64,000 bases of DNA from Homarus americanus (GCF_018991925.1 NW_024735554.1:3811025-3875024); one strand, 5' to 3'; positions 12,103 to 25,345 are shown, numbered from the stretch's first letter. Translations and numbers: made by a program. The notes: generated from the sequence alone by a model not told the origin.

Positions 12103-13309
12103 GTAAGTTGTGTTGCTCTCCCGTTCATCTGCTGTGATAGCTTCATTACCTGTACAAACACTCCATCCAGTCAGCCTTATCTCACTACCTCCTGCCAGTG
12201 TAGATTTTTACCCGCCTTAACGAAAACTTAATGTGAGATCAAGTTTATTCTGGCCTTCTCAAAAAGAACTTAAGTTAGGTCAAATTTATTCCGACTACCT
12301 CCTACCTCTCAACCCTTACGTATATCCCCTCACAATACCCTCTGTATAACAACTAAGTATACTCCCTACGTCACACACTAAGTATACCTCAGTCATCGTC
12401 TCGTAAGAAATAGCCGAGTGTAGGAGGTATGCATTCTAGCACACTCCATCCAGGCTTACCAACCCATAAAAGCGAGATACAGCATATTGGCAGAAGGAGG
12501 AGGGGGGGGAGGATCGGGGAGGAAGAGGAGGAGGAAGAGGGAAATGGGAGGAGGAAGGAGAGTAGATGGGTGAGGTTAGGTTAGGTTTACTGAGGGTCTC
12601 TTAATCAGTATTCCTATCTTAACATGTCATACACCCCACACTCCCATATGGCGCCATTCTACCATTAGGACCTTGTAATTGGGGTCACGTCTGCGCCCTA
12701 CTCCGCCACGTTCCCTCACTCTCACCACCACCTCCTCCCTCAATCTCCAACAATCCTTCTCTCTCACATTCTCCCTCACATCACCACCAATTACAATATA
12801 CAGTAATGATAAGGTTTTATTTTGTTATTTATTTTTTTGTGAGGCTACGCTGTGTGTGTGTGTGTGTGTGTGTGTACGATGCCTAAAATTAAATACACTA
12901 CAAGTATACTTAAAATACCTCATTGGGTTATAAGTGCTTCCTTAAGTACATTTTAATCATACTTATAAACGATCATTAAGTTACCTAATAAGTGTTGCCA
13001 TAACTTATATACATTACCTAACCTAATGGGAAGAACACTTTAAACACATCAATATGATAATTTATTACAGGGTAGAATATTTAAAAATCTACCTCTACCT
13101 CTACCTGCCTTTATTTCTGTCTTGTAATCAATCTCTACCTGCCTTTATTTCTGTTGTCATGTCAACCTGTAATCAATCTCTACCTGCCTCTATCTCTACT
13201 CTTCTTTCTATCCCTTTCTTGCTACCAATTATACCCTCTCAGATTAGTCTTGTTGTCTCAGCACATTACAATCACTCTCACTCTTATTTATTACCGGTTT
13301 TGATGTAAT

Positions 13310-13450
13310 TACCAAGTATAGGTATCACAGGTAATTATCAAGTACAGGAGTCACAGGTAATTATTAAGTACAGGTGTCAAGTAATTACCAGGTACAGGTG
13401 CCACAAGGAATTATCAAGTACAGGTATCAAAGGTAATTATCAAGTACAGG
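13310..13450. repeat. ~25-bp tandem repeat, about 6 units
   Basis: Core GGTAATTATCAAGTACAGG followed by TATCACA or GTGTCA variants. Confidence 0.85.
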
Positions 13451-14109
13451 TGTTAGAAATAGATTATGAGCTAAAACTTCCATTTGCATGTATTGGGTAA
13501 ATGCGTCTCTCGTATCATACTATATATGTAAATTTATAAATATGCAAAATTATGGACTATGAATTGGCAGGACATACACACAGTCATCACAGCACGTTAA
13601 ACCTCTTCAATATTGAGATTTAATGATAGAGAATGGTTTAATATATATTAGTAATACAAATAATACACTAGAGATAGACCCAAAATACAACAGATAATTA
13701 GTTACCGTATTCGTAGTAGTAGTTTTAGTATTAGAAATATTATTATTATTATTTTTGTTACTACTACTAATACTAACATTACCATTATGTTAAAATCAGC
13801 CATACACTATCATGATAAAGCTGTTTTTATAAAGCTGGCAGGATTGGTTAAAATAATAAAATAATCATAACACCTGTAATTTCCTCTAAAACAGAAATTC
13901 ATGTACCATAAATTATAATATTATTCCACACACTGCAAAATTTATATAATTCACGTCAGATTCAGGATTACAGTTTACTCTACATCGGAATACAGTGAAC
14001 TTGTCCAGTACAAAAATAAAGGTATGTGTAATTTTAATGGATCCCAAAACATGTGAGGTGGTATTTATATTTTTTGTTTATTTTCAGTGTGTAAATGTTA
14101 TGATTTCGT

Positions 14110-14310
14110 GAGTGAGGATAAGTTGTAAGTTTTGTAAATAGGTTGTAAATAGTGAAGAGAGGTTGTAAGTATTGTGAATAGGTTGTAAAAGTGACAATAG
14201 GTTGTAAATAGTGAGAATAAGTTGTATTGTGAATGGTTGTAACTCACAAGGAAATATTGTATGTAGCCCCATGTGGACAGGTTGTAGTACAAATTAATAA
14301 CAGGTTGTAG
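14110..14310. repeat. Degenerate ~20-bp repeat (AGGTTGTAAATAGTGA)
   Basis: GGTTGTAAGT/GGTTGTAAATAGTGA recurs about ten times with variable spacing. Confidence 0.75.
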
Positions 14311-14349
14311 TTGTACTGACTGTTTCTCCACTTTAGTCGTATACAAACA

Positions 14350-14510
14350 AGTTAGGTTAGGTTAAGGCTTATTTAAACTAGATTAGGTTTACTTTAGGTT
14401 AGGTTAATTTGGTTTGATTTCGTTAGGTTAGGCTAAATCTGGTCAGGTTAAGTTTTATTTAAGTTAGCTTAGATTAGGTTTAGCTTAGGTTAATTAGGTT
14501 TGAATTTGTT
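14350..14510 (+). repeat. Interstitial (TTAGG)n, strongly degenerate
   Basis: GTTAGGTTAGGTTAAGG and decayed units over 160 bp, the longest decayed block here. Confidence 0.75.
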
Positions 14511-14649
14511 AGCTCCCCAAATTATAAATAATCCGCCCCCTCACCTGTAAACACCTGACATGACCTGTTACCTGGCATATACTGTACCTGTGTTGTGGTT
14601 ATATTAGACCAATTGTAGTTAACACATATATGACTAATTTACGACACAC

Positions 14650-14992
14650 CTTAACACACCTTATTGACACGACACACCTGAAGGAGCCTTGAAATAACCA
14701 CTACGACACACCTGAAGGAGCCTTTAACACACCTTCACAGACACGACACACCTGAAGGACCTCACAGACAGACACGACACACCTGAAGGAGCCTCACAGA
14801 CACGACACACCTGAAGGAGCCTCACAGACACGACACACCTGAAGGAGCCTCACAGACACAACACACCTGAAGGAGCCTCACAGACACGACACACCTGAAG
14901 GAGCCTCACAGACACGACACACCTGAAGGAGCCTCACAGACACGACACACCTGAAGGAGCCTCACAGACACGACACACCTGAAGGACCTTAA
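14650..14992. repeat. 28-bp minisatellite, about 12 units
   Basis: Unit CACGACACACCTGAAGGAGC plus CTCACAGA, most regular from 14,760 on. Confidence 0.95.
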
Positions 14993-15094
14993 TGGGTGTT
15001 TCCTGACCTTTAATGTAGCGCCATTAGTGTTGTCCCTGTGTCGACCTCGCTCCACTCCGGCTTCACACCCTGGAGGCTACCTCACCCTGTTATC

Positions 15095-15330
15095 CTGCTG
15101 TCATGTTAGTTCTTTATTATGTTATCCCATTATCATGTTATCCCACTATTATGCTGCCCTGTTATCATGTTAATTCTTTATCATGTTATCCTGTTAACCT
15201 GCTATGTTAATTCTTTATCATGTTATCCCACTATTATGCTGCCCTGTTATCATGTTAATTCTTTATCATGTTATCCTGTTAACCTGCTATGTTAGTTCTT
15301 TATCATGTTATCCCGATATCCTGTTAACCT
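15095..15330. repeat. ~92-bp direct duplication with internal short repeats
   Basis: CATGTTATCCCACTATTATG, CTGCCCTGTTATCATG and CTGTTAACCTGCTATG recur in order two to three times. Confidence 0.85.
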
Positions 15331-15399
15331 GAAATAGCATACAAAAAAGCAACACATATGAAGCAACACATTAAGCAACTCACATATGAAACGCCACAA

Positions 15400-15490
15400 C
15401 CCACAGGTGAAGCAACATACAGGTGAAGCAACACACATGAAACGCACAGGTGAAGCAACACACACATGAAACCACACAGGTGAAGCAACT
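15400..15490. repeat. Short repeat GGTGAAGCAACACACATGAA
   Basis: Three to four imperfect units, period about 23-28 bp. Confidence 0.8.
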
Positions 15491-15964
15491 ATTTCCCACG
15501 TCATTCGCCACCAACTGAAGTCACTGTGTGGTAAATTTGTCTCTAATCTGAATGACAACAAAATTTTCGTTCAATTCCAGTAGTATTTTTGTTTTCACGT
15601 TGAACAGGAAAATACGAGTCCCAATCGGTTTTACGTCACTGGGAAAAAAAAACTGGTAGTGATAATTGATTAAAAAATGGGATGAATTGTATTAAGGGGA
15701 AATTTACGAGGAAATTGGATGGCTTTTGTGCGGGAAATGGGATTAACAAAGAACGGAAGGCAACTTATAGAAAACGAGGTTGATAGAGTAGTGAATGGTA
15801 GACTTATATATACAGCAAATATATATATATTCTTTTGTCGTTTTCTCTCGTCTGTTTCTGTTTGATATGTATGTTTGAATATATTTAACCAGTGACTGAT
15901 TAGTCTATTAGTGCATGTGGAAAATACCACAGTCTCCGCACCAATAATATTTTTTATTCTATAA

Positions 15965-16275
15965 CCCTTTGGGTATGATGATTTAACGGTTTAATCCTTT
16001 GAGGACGAGGTTTTATCCCTTTGTAGATGATGGCTAAACCCTTTGAGTATGAAGGTTTAACCCTTTGAAGATGGTTTAACAATGAGGATGGTGGTTTAAC
16101 CCTTTGAAGAGGATTGTTTAACCCTTTGAGGACGATGGTTTAACGGTTTGAGGACGATGGTTAACGGTTTAATCCTTCGAGGACGATGTTTTGTCCCTTT
16201 GAGAATGATGGTTTAACCCTTTGAAGATGATGGTTTAACCCTCTGCGGATGATGGTTTAACCCTCTGAGGATGAT
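15965..16275. repeat. ~21-bp array of TTTAACCCTTTGAGGATGAT
   Basis: About 14 imperfect units. The same motif appears at 9,370-9,500, 29,800-29,870, 57,830, 62,215-62,340 and, inverted, 62,870-63,190. Confidence 0.9.
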
Positions 16276-16279
16276 GGTC

Positions 16280-17286
16280 TAATTTTATGTTTACTGAAGT
16301 CTTGAACTTAATTCATGTACAATATATAGAACCGAATCCTGGGGTTCTGGGGCCTAGATCCTCCACAGGTCATGGAGTCAGTTTAACCAGGTACATCGGG
16401 CCAATTCTCGCTTCAGGTACACGAGTCAGGTAACCTACAGATCCTCCCCAGCTCAGCTCCTGAACCCTAACAGGAAGAGTGGTGTTATCAGTGGCAGTGA
16501 GACCAACGCTCTGGGGCGTAAGTGCTCGGGAACCTTTGTGTAGCAGTACAATGATCGTAACGTGACCTACATAGCCAGTTATCTGATGGAAAACGGCGCA
16601 CCTGAGCCTCTAACCCCGACTGTTACACCACCCGACGATCTCTCTACAGCCACCTACCATAAAAGTACAGCACCTGCACCAGCAATAACAGCGCCGAGCA
16701 AATTTTCCAACAAGAAAGGTGAGCATTTACGGAGGGGCAACACTCACGGATGAATGTTCGCCCCCCAGAGTTTTGGGCTCACACTGACGATGTTTATGGC
16801 TAGGACGAGGGACTGACAGGACTTTTTTTTCTATAACTGTACCGTAATGAATAAACACACACAAAGGATTTTATAATTAAACAAACTTAATGGCTCTAAC
16901 ATAAATCTACGACACTTGACACTTTGGAACACCACAGAAGAATCTAATCAAACTGTACCTGAGAAAATGACAAGGAAAACTATAGCGGTTAATTCACCAA
17001 CACTGAGATTATGACCAATTAGGAATGTCGAGGTAGAGAGAGAGACAAGTGGGGTGGGGGAACTCACATTTACAACACTATCAATTACGGTACACTGGTC
17101 GCGCTTCTCCAGGTAGCTCCAGTACCCTTGTAACACACCACCACATGTGCCCTACAGAGAGTATTATTGACCTTGGGTGGATCAAATTTAACCTCAAGAA
17201 CGAAACTATAGGAGTAGCTGGTATTACACTCAACTGTTTAATTTTTTCACATTTTACTGTTTAGTCTACTAGGGTGACCCACTCAC
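16280..17286. other. No gene recognised; one short open frame
   Basis: A plus frame at 16,562-16,753 (63 codons, Pro/Thr/Ala-rich) has no known motif. Confidence 0.5.
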
Positions 17287-17360
17287 TTGCCTGTAGTGGG
17301 ACTCGAACTAGTGATAATTAGATCATAAGGCGAGTGTTATATCGGTTCGGCCAATTTCTC
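17287..17360 (-). mobile_element. Degenerate tRNA-like segment (SINE head or tRNA pseudogene)
   Basis: On the minus strand an A box TGGCCGAACCG (17,353-17,343) and a near-perfect B box AGTTCGAGTCC lie 34 bases apart, as in tRNA genes. The acceptor, anticodon and T stems do not pair, so it is not a functional tRNA. Confidence 0.4.
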
Positions 17361-17809
17361 ACTTATATTTTGTACACCAAGTGGCTATTGAGGGAACTAC
17401 GGTGACTTAAACTATTAATAATAATAGTACCAAATGAAACAATAACATACGATATATCTATGCGGAGTCTATTAACAATTTCTACCTATACTGAACTGAG
17501 CTAATAGCCACACTTATTTTATCGGAAATCTGAAGCTGTTGTGTTTCATTATGTTCAGAGTTTACGCCACTGCACAAGCCTACTGGAAGATTCAAGTCAC
17601 GTATGTTTAACCCGACTAACACAGAACTCAGTCATAAAAAAAAAATCTGTAAACCTTCATGTAAACTTTATAAATGATAAAATACAAAGACGAAGAAAGG
17701 GAAAGGTATAAAAAAGATAAGACGTAACTAATGTAGACAGGGAAGAAGGTAAATTGAACACCTTGAAGAAACGGATGAGACGGGAGAAGAGAAGCCCGAT
17801 AAGAGCCTA

Positions 17810-17845
<36 letters not shown>

Positions 17846-18164
17846 AGTTGTTTGAAAGTAGTGTAAAAGTATATATCCCTTATGTGGGGATGACTTGCCA
17901 CGCCTCGGATACAGCAACAACACTGGCCTGGACTGACGTGACTCTGGTGACAGTAGAGGGAGAGGAGAGACTGTATCAATCACATGGGTCACAGATTGCT
18001 GGACATGTAAACGCTGACCGTGACACAAGGCTGAGGGTCTCCACTGGCCGATAATTGGATAGGTTTAATACGCTGTTCAATGTTATTTTGCACTTCTCAT
18101 TTCTTTTGTATCTTTGGTAAATCTCAGGGAAAGAGAGATAGTAGGGAAGGTGAAGGTGTAGTCA

Positions 18165-18197
<33 letters not shown>

Positions 18198-18199
<2 letters not shown>

Positions 18200-18981
18200 T
18201 TACGCCGTCTCTTAATTTACTTTAATAACCAGGTTCTAGGCGTAACCAAACAAAAAGTGAGTGAAGTAAATTAAAAGGGAATAAAAATAAATAAAGTAAA
18301 CCTTTAAGAATTTAAGTAAATTAAATATTAACACAACAAAGAACCTCGTAGGCTGTCACAACAAATTGATTCACCATCGAAACTTTAAAACACAAATGAT
18401 ACTAAACATCGAAACATCAAAAGACTAAAAATAAAGCATTGGATTACGTTAACACTGCATAAACATAAAAACTAACACTGAAATTAACTAACGTGAAACA
18501 ACACTGACTGACTTACTTAAATGTAACCAAGCAAGCACTGATGGACACACAAGAGACATAAATAGGTACTCACATACAGTAGGTATACCACATTGGTGGT
18601 GACAGGAACAACACAGAAATAAAATGAAGTATAATTAACATGTGACAAGCGACACTCAAAAGAGCGTGAACTGAATGACGAGATGACTGAACTGAACTAC
18701 GTCAGTTGGCGGACCACAATATATAGGGGCAATTCCCGCCCAAAACCCGCCGGTGGGTCGTTTAACGATGCAGATGGTCGTTAGAGAACAAAGAATGCTT
18801 GTTACAATACTAAATGAAGAAATAAGATGGGCTTGAACAAATAATAACAGATAAAACCTTAACAGCACAGAGTAAGGTGACTAGATTATATAATAATAAA
18901 TATAACACATCATTACAGGAATAATATGGAACAACATGAAAGCATGTCATATAAAAATAGAAAAATACGACACGGTCGTAA

Positions 18982-18983
<2 letters not shown>
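18198..18983 (+). mobile_element. Solo-LTR-like element, copy 2
   Basis: The second copy of the 9,591-10,369 element, 786 bp, has the same TGTTACGCC start and CGTAACA end, with a TATA-like AATATATAGG at about 18,718. Differences are scattered substitutions and small indels, including a short insertion near 18,575. It too is flanked on both sides by TG repeat, although the outer flanks differ from copy 1, so this is independent insertion and not a segmental duplication. Confidence 0.6.

Positions 18984-19027
<44 letters not shown>
18984..19027. repeat. (TG)n right flank of LTR-like copy 2
   Basis: About 22 units directly after CGTAACA. Confidence 0.97.
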
Positions 19028-19029
<2 letters not shown>

Positions 19030-19149
19030 GAGTGTGTATATACGGTAAGGGAGAGAGAAGGTCATCACCGACGCTCACTAGACAGAGAGGAAGCTCCTGA
19101 GATAAAGATGTCAGTGACGTAAGAAGACTTCTCCTCCTCACTGCCCCGA

Positions 19150-19500
19150 GACTCAGCTCCCAGCACCGGGGTGTGTATCAGCGCGGGTGTTTGGGGCAAG
19201 AAACACCAAGCCCACCTCACTTGTATGGCTCAGAATCTCACCCCAGACTCATGGGTTCGACGACCTCTGAGCAGCAGGAGCAATAACGCCCTCTGCCTCA
19301 CTCCACGGAACAATGACTACCAATTTCACAAGTGCCCCATTACGCGGCCAGAATTTATTGTGACTTACAATGGCTTACTGAAACAGCAAATCGAAGTGAT
19401 TACCGAAATTGGCCGCGTCGTGCCAAATAATTCCTTGTGGATTTCAAGCGAAAAAACCCAGAGAAATGTTTATATCTCTGGGGCCACAGCTCTGAGGGAG
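19150..19500 (+). other. Unassigned open frame
   Basis: A 148-codon frame starting at 19,171 reads protein-like to about 19,500 (e.g. FHKCPITRPEFIVTYNGLL), then runs into AG repeat. No domain or splice pair; it could be an element remnant. Confidence 0.2.
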
Positions 19501-19504
19501 AGGT

Positions 19505-19508
<4 letters not shown>

Positions 19509-19550
<42 letters not shown>
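19509..19550. repeat. (AG)n microsatellite
   Basis: About 20 units. Confidence 0.97.
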
Positions 19551-19553
<3 letters not shown>

Positions 19554-19666
19554 ACACCGCTGTTTGTTTCACACACTGGGGTACAAATACTTGGTTGGAG
19601 TCTCACGTTCATTTTAGATATTGACGAATTCGAGTGCTGGTTGCTGGTCATGGGGGAGGGGGAGAA

Positions 19667-19709
<43 letters not shown>

Positions 19710-20159
19710 AGGGCCATAAAATCAGAAGGTTAGACCAGCCCTGATTCCCTGACCTTCAACACCTCACTATAGTGTTGTGTTAATTCATGGTCTTCCTCCC
19801 CAATTCTCGCCAGCTGTGGTCCTTAGTCGCCGTCTGGCTCCTGGTCCTTGTGCGACTGTATGTCTGCCTCGCCTCGATATAAGTGTGTGTGTGTGTGTGT
19901 GTGTGTATTATTGTGTTTAAGTAAGGAAAGTGATGACTATGTATATATTTAATTATATCTAGATACCTGCACGTAATCACGATGTTTGTACATGAACAAG
20001 TGTTGTGGTGTGTGTGTGTGTATTAGTCTGTGCTTATGTGAATATTGGCGAAGATCCTTCAGTGTATGAGTCGGTAACTCAGATGTTGATATGACATGTG
20101 GAAACAAAATCAATTTTATACCGTTAAACAGACCTTAGAGAGAGAGAGAGAGAGAGCGT

Positions 20160-21335
20160 TAATGTTCTTAACGTTAAAGATTCCACCTTTTACTAGTCTG
20201 GTTTAATAAGTTTTGGTTTCGTTAGGTAGTCCAGTGTACGAGTTTCCCAACTAACTGACTGACTGACTGACTGACAGTGTTTCGTAAGAACGAAAATAAA
20301 TTAAAGGATTGAACTTTCCTGGACCTGAGCACCTTGTAGCTGCTTAACTATCCCAGTGTCCGCCTCTCTTGACCTGAGTGATAATATATTTGAAGGCCTT
20401 TTCTAACCGACCGACAATTAGGATTTTTTCCCAAACACTTGTAACATTCACCGGTGGGCGTGTGAACAGCCCCGCAGCTTAGGGTCGCTGGCTCCTACCG
20501 GCCTCCACAGATAGTGTGATGAATTTGGCCACTCATAAAACAGACCAGATAGGGTAAAGACCTTAGTTCACGTACTTGACTAAACATGAAATAGTTTCCA
20601 TTATGGATGACACTCACTACCCCAGTGGACTGAGTTGTGAAATAACCAATTGTAAATGGTCAACACACATCATGGGGCCCTTCCCTGCATTGGCAGACGT
20701 GTGTGAGGGGCGTAGTTTGTTCTGTTTAGGCGGAGCCAAAATTATGCCTCTTTAAAAGCTGATGCTCGCTGGAAAGGGACGGATTAAAGATTTAGACTCG
20801 GGAATTTAGAGTAGAGATTCTGGGACTGAGAGGGACTAAATCTCTCAGGCTGCCTCCGTCTCCTGCTCTGGCGACGTTTAACAATATCTGGTGAATCTTG
20901 ACTCATTCTGTCTTATTTGTAGTCACTTAAGTTCGGATAATAATATGTAACTTTCCCAGAAATGTTGGTTTAACAAATCGCCTCCCTGTATGAAATTGCA
21001 CTGATATAATGGGAATTCGATTTTGAGATTGACCATATTGAAAAACTAACTTGGAATAAATGAACTTGAAGGTAAACATAATTAAAAACTTAGATAATTG
21101 AGAAACTTTATTTTGAAAACCTGGAAACTATACTTATTAATTTCAAGATTGATTTTGCTTCTAATTCCTACGTGTTGAGAGGAGTGTGAGTTTACCTTGT
21201 GGCCGTCACCTTTAACACGTCTTATTCAGTGTCGCCCATCCTCCGCGCCCTCGTCTCTCTATCTTTCTTATCTCCCCTCTTATCATCATCCGCCTCTTGT
21301 ATAGCTAAGGGTCAGTGATTGGCCACTCTCATGCA
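20160..21335. other. No gene recognised
   Basis: Unique-looking sequence with a short (ACTG)n at 20,255-20,275. Confidence 0.5.
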
Positions 21336-21339
21336 CGCT

Positions 21340-21475
21340 CCTAGGATTCTCACACTCCCACCTCCAACACTCCCAGGATTCCCACACTCCCACCTCCAAC
21401 ACTCCCAGGATTCCCACACTCCATCTCCCCCAGGACTCCAACACTCCCATCTCCAACATATCCTCCCTCACCTCC
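21340..21475. repeat. ~28-bp repeat (CTCCCACCTCCAACACTCCC)
   Basis: Four to five units with AGGATTC. Confidence 0.9.
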
Positions 21476-21639
21476 TTCAACAATTATCTCCCTCGCACCA
21501 CCACTGAGACACTGACAAGCACTACCACAGTGTTTCTTCAGAGTCAACAGTAGAAGGCGTGGCCAGGGTCACTGAGGGTGTAGGTTAGGTTGGTAGGGTG
21601 GAGTTTGAGGCGTGTCGGTGACCGTAAGGAAGCAGAAGG

Positions 21640-21860
21640 CGACGAAGGTGACTTTAGTAGGTGTGAGAACATGTGGGTGTCTTGAGGGGTGTGGGGGTGG
21701 GGTGGGGGGCGTGAAGATCGTTGTAAGTGTGGAGAAAGAGCGGAGGGGGAGGGGTGAGGGTGACTTAAGTGGGTGTGGGATTATGTAGGCATCTTCAGGA
21801 TATGTGTATGGGGGGTGGAAGGGGATGGAGAATCGTTGCAGTCATGGGGAGAGGAAGGGA
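21640..21860. repeat. ~110-bp diverged direct duplication
   Basis: GGTGTGAGAACATGTGGGTG...AAGATCGTTG and GGTGTGGGATTATGTAGGCA...GAATCGTTG are parallel G-rich copies. Confidence 0.6.
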
Positions 21861-22064
21861 GGAGGTGTGGGTATAGAAGCAACAGATCAAAGCAGCGTCA
21901 CCTTTGTGTAGTTGATGGCGACACAAAACGTTTTAATGGGCTGCGTTGTGGTGGAGCTGCCTCGACGGACCTACAGCCTCGTCTGCTTGTTTGTCCTCCC
22001 ACACCACCACTCTCTGTTGGTCGTGAAAAGAATGTTAATTACGGGAAGGCAAACTAGGCATAGG

Positions 22065-22150
22065 TTATGATTAGGTTAGGTTAGGTTAGATCAAATCATG
22101 TTTTAACGTGAATAGGTTTTGTTAAATATGGTAAAATTTGGTTAGGTTAA
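22065..22150 (+). repeat. Interstitial (TTAGG)n, degenerate
   Basis: GATTAGGTTAGGTTAGGTTAG, then loose copies. Confidence 0.8.
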
Positions 22151-23940
22151 TTTGTTTGTGGTTAGTCTTAGTAACTTATCAGAGAACCTTCACTACTTAT
22201 TAGAGGGCCACACACACACACCAGGCACTATCGACTGCTCGTACTGGCACTAGTTTCTACAACACGGGCTTAATACTTTATCACACATACACCACAACAA
22301 TACATCAACAGGCTGAGTTAATTACCTTGTGTCTATGACGAGGTTCAATACATTGGTGTCAATATCTATAAGACTCATCCTCTATGATACTAATTCTGTA
22401 TTTTTATTTATGTTTTGATTTTTTTTTTGGTGTGGAACTCTTGAGGCATCTGCATGGAACTACCGAGTAAGGTTTTGGTTGAATAATTAGTTTCACCTTT
22501 TTACTGATTTACCCCCCAAAAAAAAAATCTCTACAGCTTCTCTATCACATTGCAGTAATTTTTTTCCCTCCCTGGACGAGTTATCCATTCCCGCTAGGCA
22601 AGAATCTTTTTCCCTGTCTGCTGCCTGGCGTATAATTCTTTCCCTGAACCGTATGGTAATTTTAACCCAAGGGGCGAAATAGTCTGTGATGGTGTATTGG
22701 GGAATTGATGTAAATACGATTGCAGTTTTAACCAGGATTTTTTACCCTCATCTGCGTAATTTGCGCTTCATTTCTGTTGAAAAATTGCAGGCTCTCTTGT
22801 TCCCTAAATTTGAACACTAATCACAGGGCTGGGTGGTGTTGGGGTCGCTAGATATTAGGGAAATAACTCACCAGTCCAGGTGGCACTTAACTGTGTGGCA
22901 GTGCTGGAGGAGGGAGGCAGCTGGCGCCCTACACAAGAGGCGGGAGTGAGGGAGGGCCGCTCTCACAGTCCAGACCCTGCTGTAGCTTCTGGTCTGTGTT
23001 TACATTCTGGCTCTTATATATTCATCCTAATTCTGTGGTTAATTTAGGGTCTACACCAGTGGTTGTTTCGTTCCATTTTACAATTAAACTAAATAACTAG
23101 TAGAGTTTAAGATACAAAAACAAATGTTAAATTATTACTGTAGGAAACACTAAGATGTATGCTTATGATATATAAATAGATAATAATCATTAAACAATAA
23201 CGTAACGTCACCACCTTCATAACCTCAAAAACAATATATCCCGTTGATTGTGCAGCCAAGCGAAATGAAACCTTTCCTGTATTCCTATATTTTAGTGGTT
23301 TGGGGAGGAGCTAGTGTACACACCTGCGCTTAGAGGTCCTCAAGCCCCCCTTCCCTCCCCGAGGAGAAATGGAAATCCCTACGACATCTATACTTGCTGA
23401 GGAAAGAAGAGGCTACATTAAGGTTCCTTGCTGAAAGTCAGAAGAGAAAAAAATAAAAAATAAAAACTACTAAAGGAACTGCATTAGTAATCCCTCACTT
23501 GTTTCCTGTCGTTGTCTCCAACACCCAACAAGCGAACTCTCACACTGACACTGTCTCACACCTGTTTCAAACTTTCCAGTGTTTCGCCACTTGCTCCCCA
23601 GCTGTTGCAGGGTGCGGATGTGTTTATCTGTGTTGTCCACAGATGTACGCTTTGTAAAGTTTTTACTTCACTTTTCTACGTTTGTTCTAAGGTGAATGTT
23701 TATGCCTGTGAACTACAGGATTTCTGGTGATTCCTCGTCCCTTAGAATAGGACTTTTTCTTATGGATGGAATCACTTGCCTCCGCCACCTTCAGTGCTAA
23801 GGCCCTTGCTGGTTAGCCCTTTATGCTTCCTTTCCCTTTAGGTCCAGGGGTGGAGGACCCAACTGGTTAGGTTTGCGTACCGGTTACTCGTTTCCAGCAG
23901 CGTTGTTTCGTTGTTGGTGTAGAGCTACGGCCCATGTGGT
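22150..23940. other. No gene recognised
   Basis: AT-rich to about 22,800, then mixed. A 72-codon plus frame at 23,512-23,730 shows no domain. Confidence 0.5.
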
Positions 23941-23944
23941 AGTC

Positions 23945-25345
23945 ACCGCCCTTGGGAGGGCCTTTGGGGGCACCTCCTCTCCTGGGAGGTTACTTGAAGG
24001 CGCTGCCACCCCTAAGGAGAGCCCCTGAAAGTGCTGCCTCCCTTGGAGGGTCCCTGGGGCTTCACCGACCGTGGGTGGGTTTCTGGGGGCGCTGCCACGT
24101 CTGGCAGGGCCTCTGAGGGCGACACCGCCTCTGGGACGGCCCGTAAGGCGTCACCACCCCTGGGAGGTCCCCTGGGGTGCCCCCGCCCGTAGAAGGTTCC
24201 CTAGGGACTTTACCGCCCCTGAGAGGGCCCCCGGGGCGCCACCGCCGCCCGAAGGGCCTCTGTTTGCACCACCGTCCCTACCAGGGCTCCTGGGAGGTCC
24301 ACAGCCCCCGGTAGGGCCCCTGGGATCGCCATCATCCTCAAGGAGGGCCCACAAGGGTGTCTCCGCCTTTGAGAAGGCCCCCTAGGGGGCGCCTGAACCC
24401 TTGGGAGGGCCCCTGGGGGCGCCCCCGCCCTTGCGAGAACTCTTGGCAGCGCCGCCGTCCCTGGGAGGACCCTTGGGGTTACCGGCACCCTTAAAACTGG
24501 CCGTTGGGGATGCCGCCGCCCTTGGGAGAACCCCTGGGGGAGCCTCTGCCCATGGGAGGGCCCCTGGGGGCACCATAGCCCCTGAGAGGGACCGGGCGTC
24601 ACCGCACCCTGGGAGGGCCCTTGTGTGCATCCCCGAACGTAGCAGGGGCCGCCACCACCCTTGGGAAGGCCCCTGGGAGACTCACGGCTCCTGGGAGGGC
24701 CTATTGGGACGCTACCACCCCTAAAAGAACTACTGCGGGCGCCACAGCCCCTAGCATGGCCCCTGGGAGCATTCCCGGCCTTGGGAGAGGTCCCTAGAAG
24801 CATCAGCGCCCTTGGCAGGGCCCCAGGGGGCTCTGCCGCTCCTTACGAGGTCCTTGTGGGTGCTAATGTCCCTGCGAGGGCCCCGGGGGGCACCGCTACC
24901 ACTGGCTGGGTTTCTGGGGCTCCGCGACTCCTATGAGGGCCCTAGGGGGCGCCGCCGCCCTTGGGAGGGCCCTTAGGGGAGACTCCGACACCTGGAGGAC
25001 CACTGGGGGCGCGGCCGCCACTGGGAGGACCCCTGGGAGCGCGGCCGCCACTGGGAGGACCCTTGGCAGCGCCACCGCCCCTGGGGACGTCACGGACTCT
25101 GGCAGGGCCTCTGGGGTCGTCGGCACCCCTAAAGAGGGCCGCTGGGGATGCCGCCGCCTTTGGGAGCACGCCTGGGGGTGCCCCAGCTCATAAGAGGGCC
25201 CGTGGGACCTTCACCGTCCGTGGCTGCGCTTCTGGGGGTGCCGCCATGTCTGGCAGTCCCCTGGGAGGGTTCCTGTGTGCGCCACTACCCCTAAGTAGGG
25301 CCCCTGGGAGCACCGTCGCTCCTGGGAGGTCCCCTAGGGGCAGTT
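23945..25345. repeat. GC-rich degenerate minisatellite, period 30 bp, block 1
   Basis: About 45 diverged units of the pattern CTGGGAGGGCCCCTGGGGGC plus GCCGCC. The 30-bp period is a multiple of three and stops are rare, so several frames on both strands stay open (for example 197 codons at 24,210-24,803 minus, giving Gly/Ala/Pro/Arg decapeptides). I read these as repeat-driven frames, not a protein gene, because no frame is preferred and neither start nor splice context is evident. Confidence 0.85.

Noticed and set aside
16562..16753. 63-codon Pro/Thr-rich frame
   Set aside because: Short, no recognised motif, and no exon signals strong enough to support it.
24210..24803. 197-codon minus frame (and 191-codon plus frame at 25,876-26,451) as a Gly/Ala/Pro-rich structural protein
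   Set aside because: Several frames on both strands are equally open because the 30-bp unit is GC-rich and a multiple of three. No start, signal or splice context.
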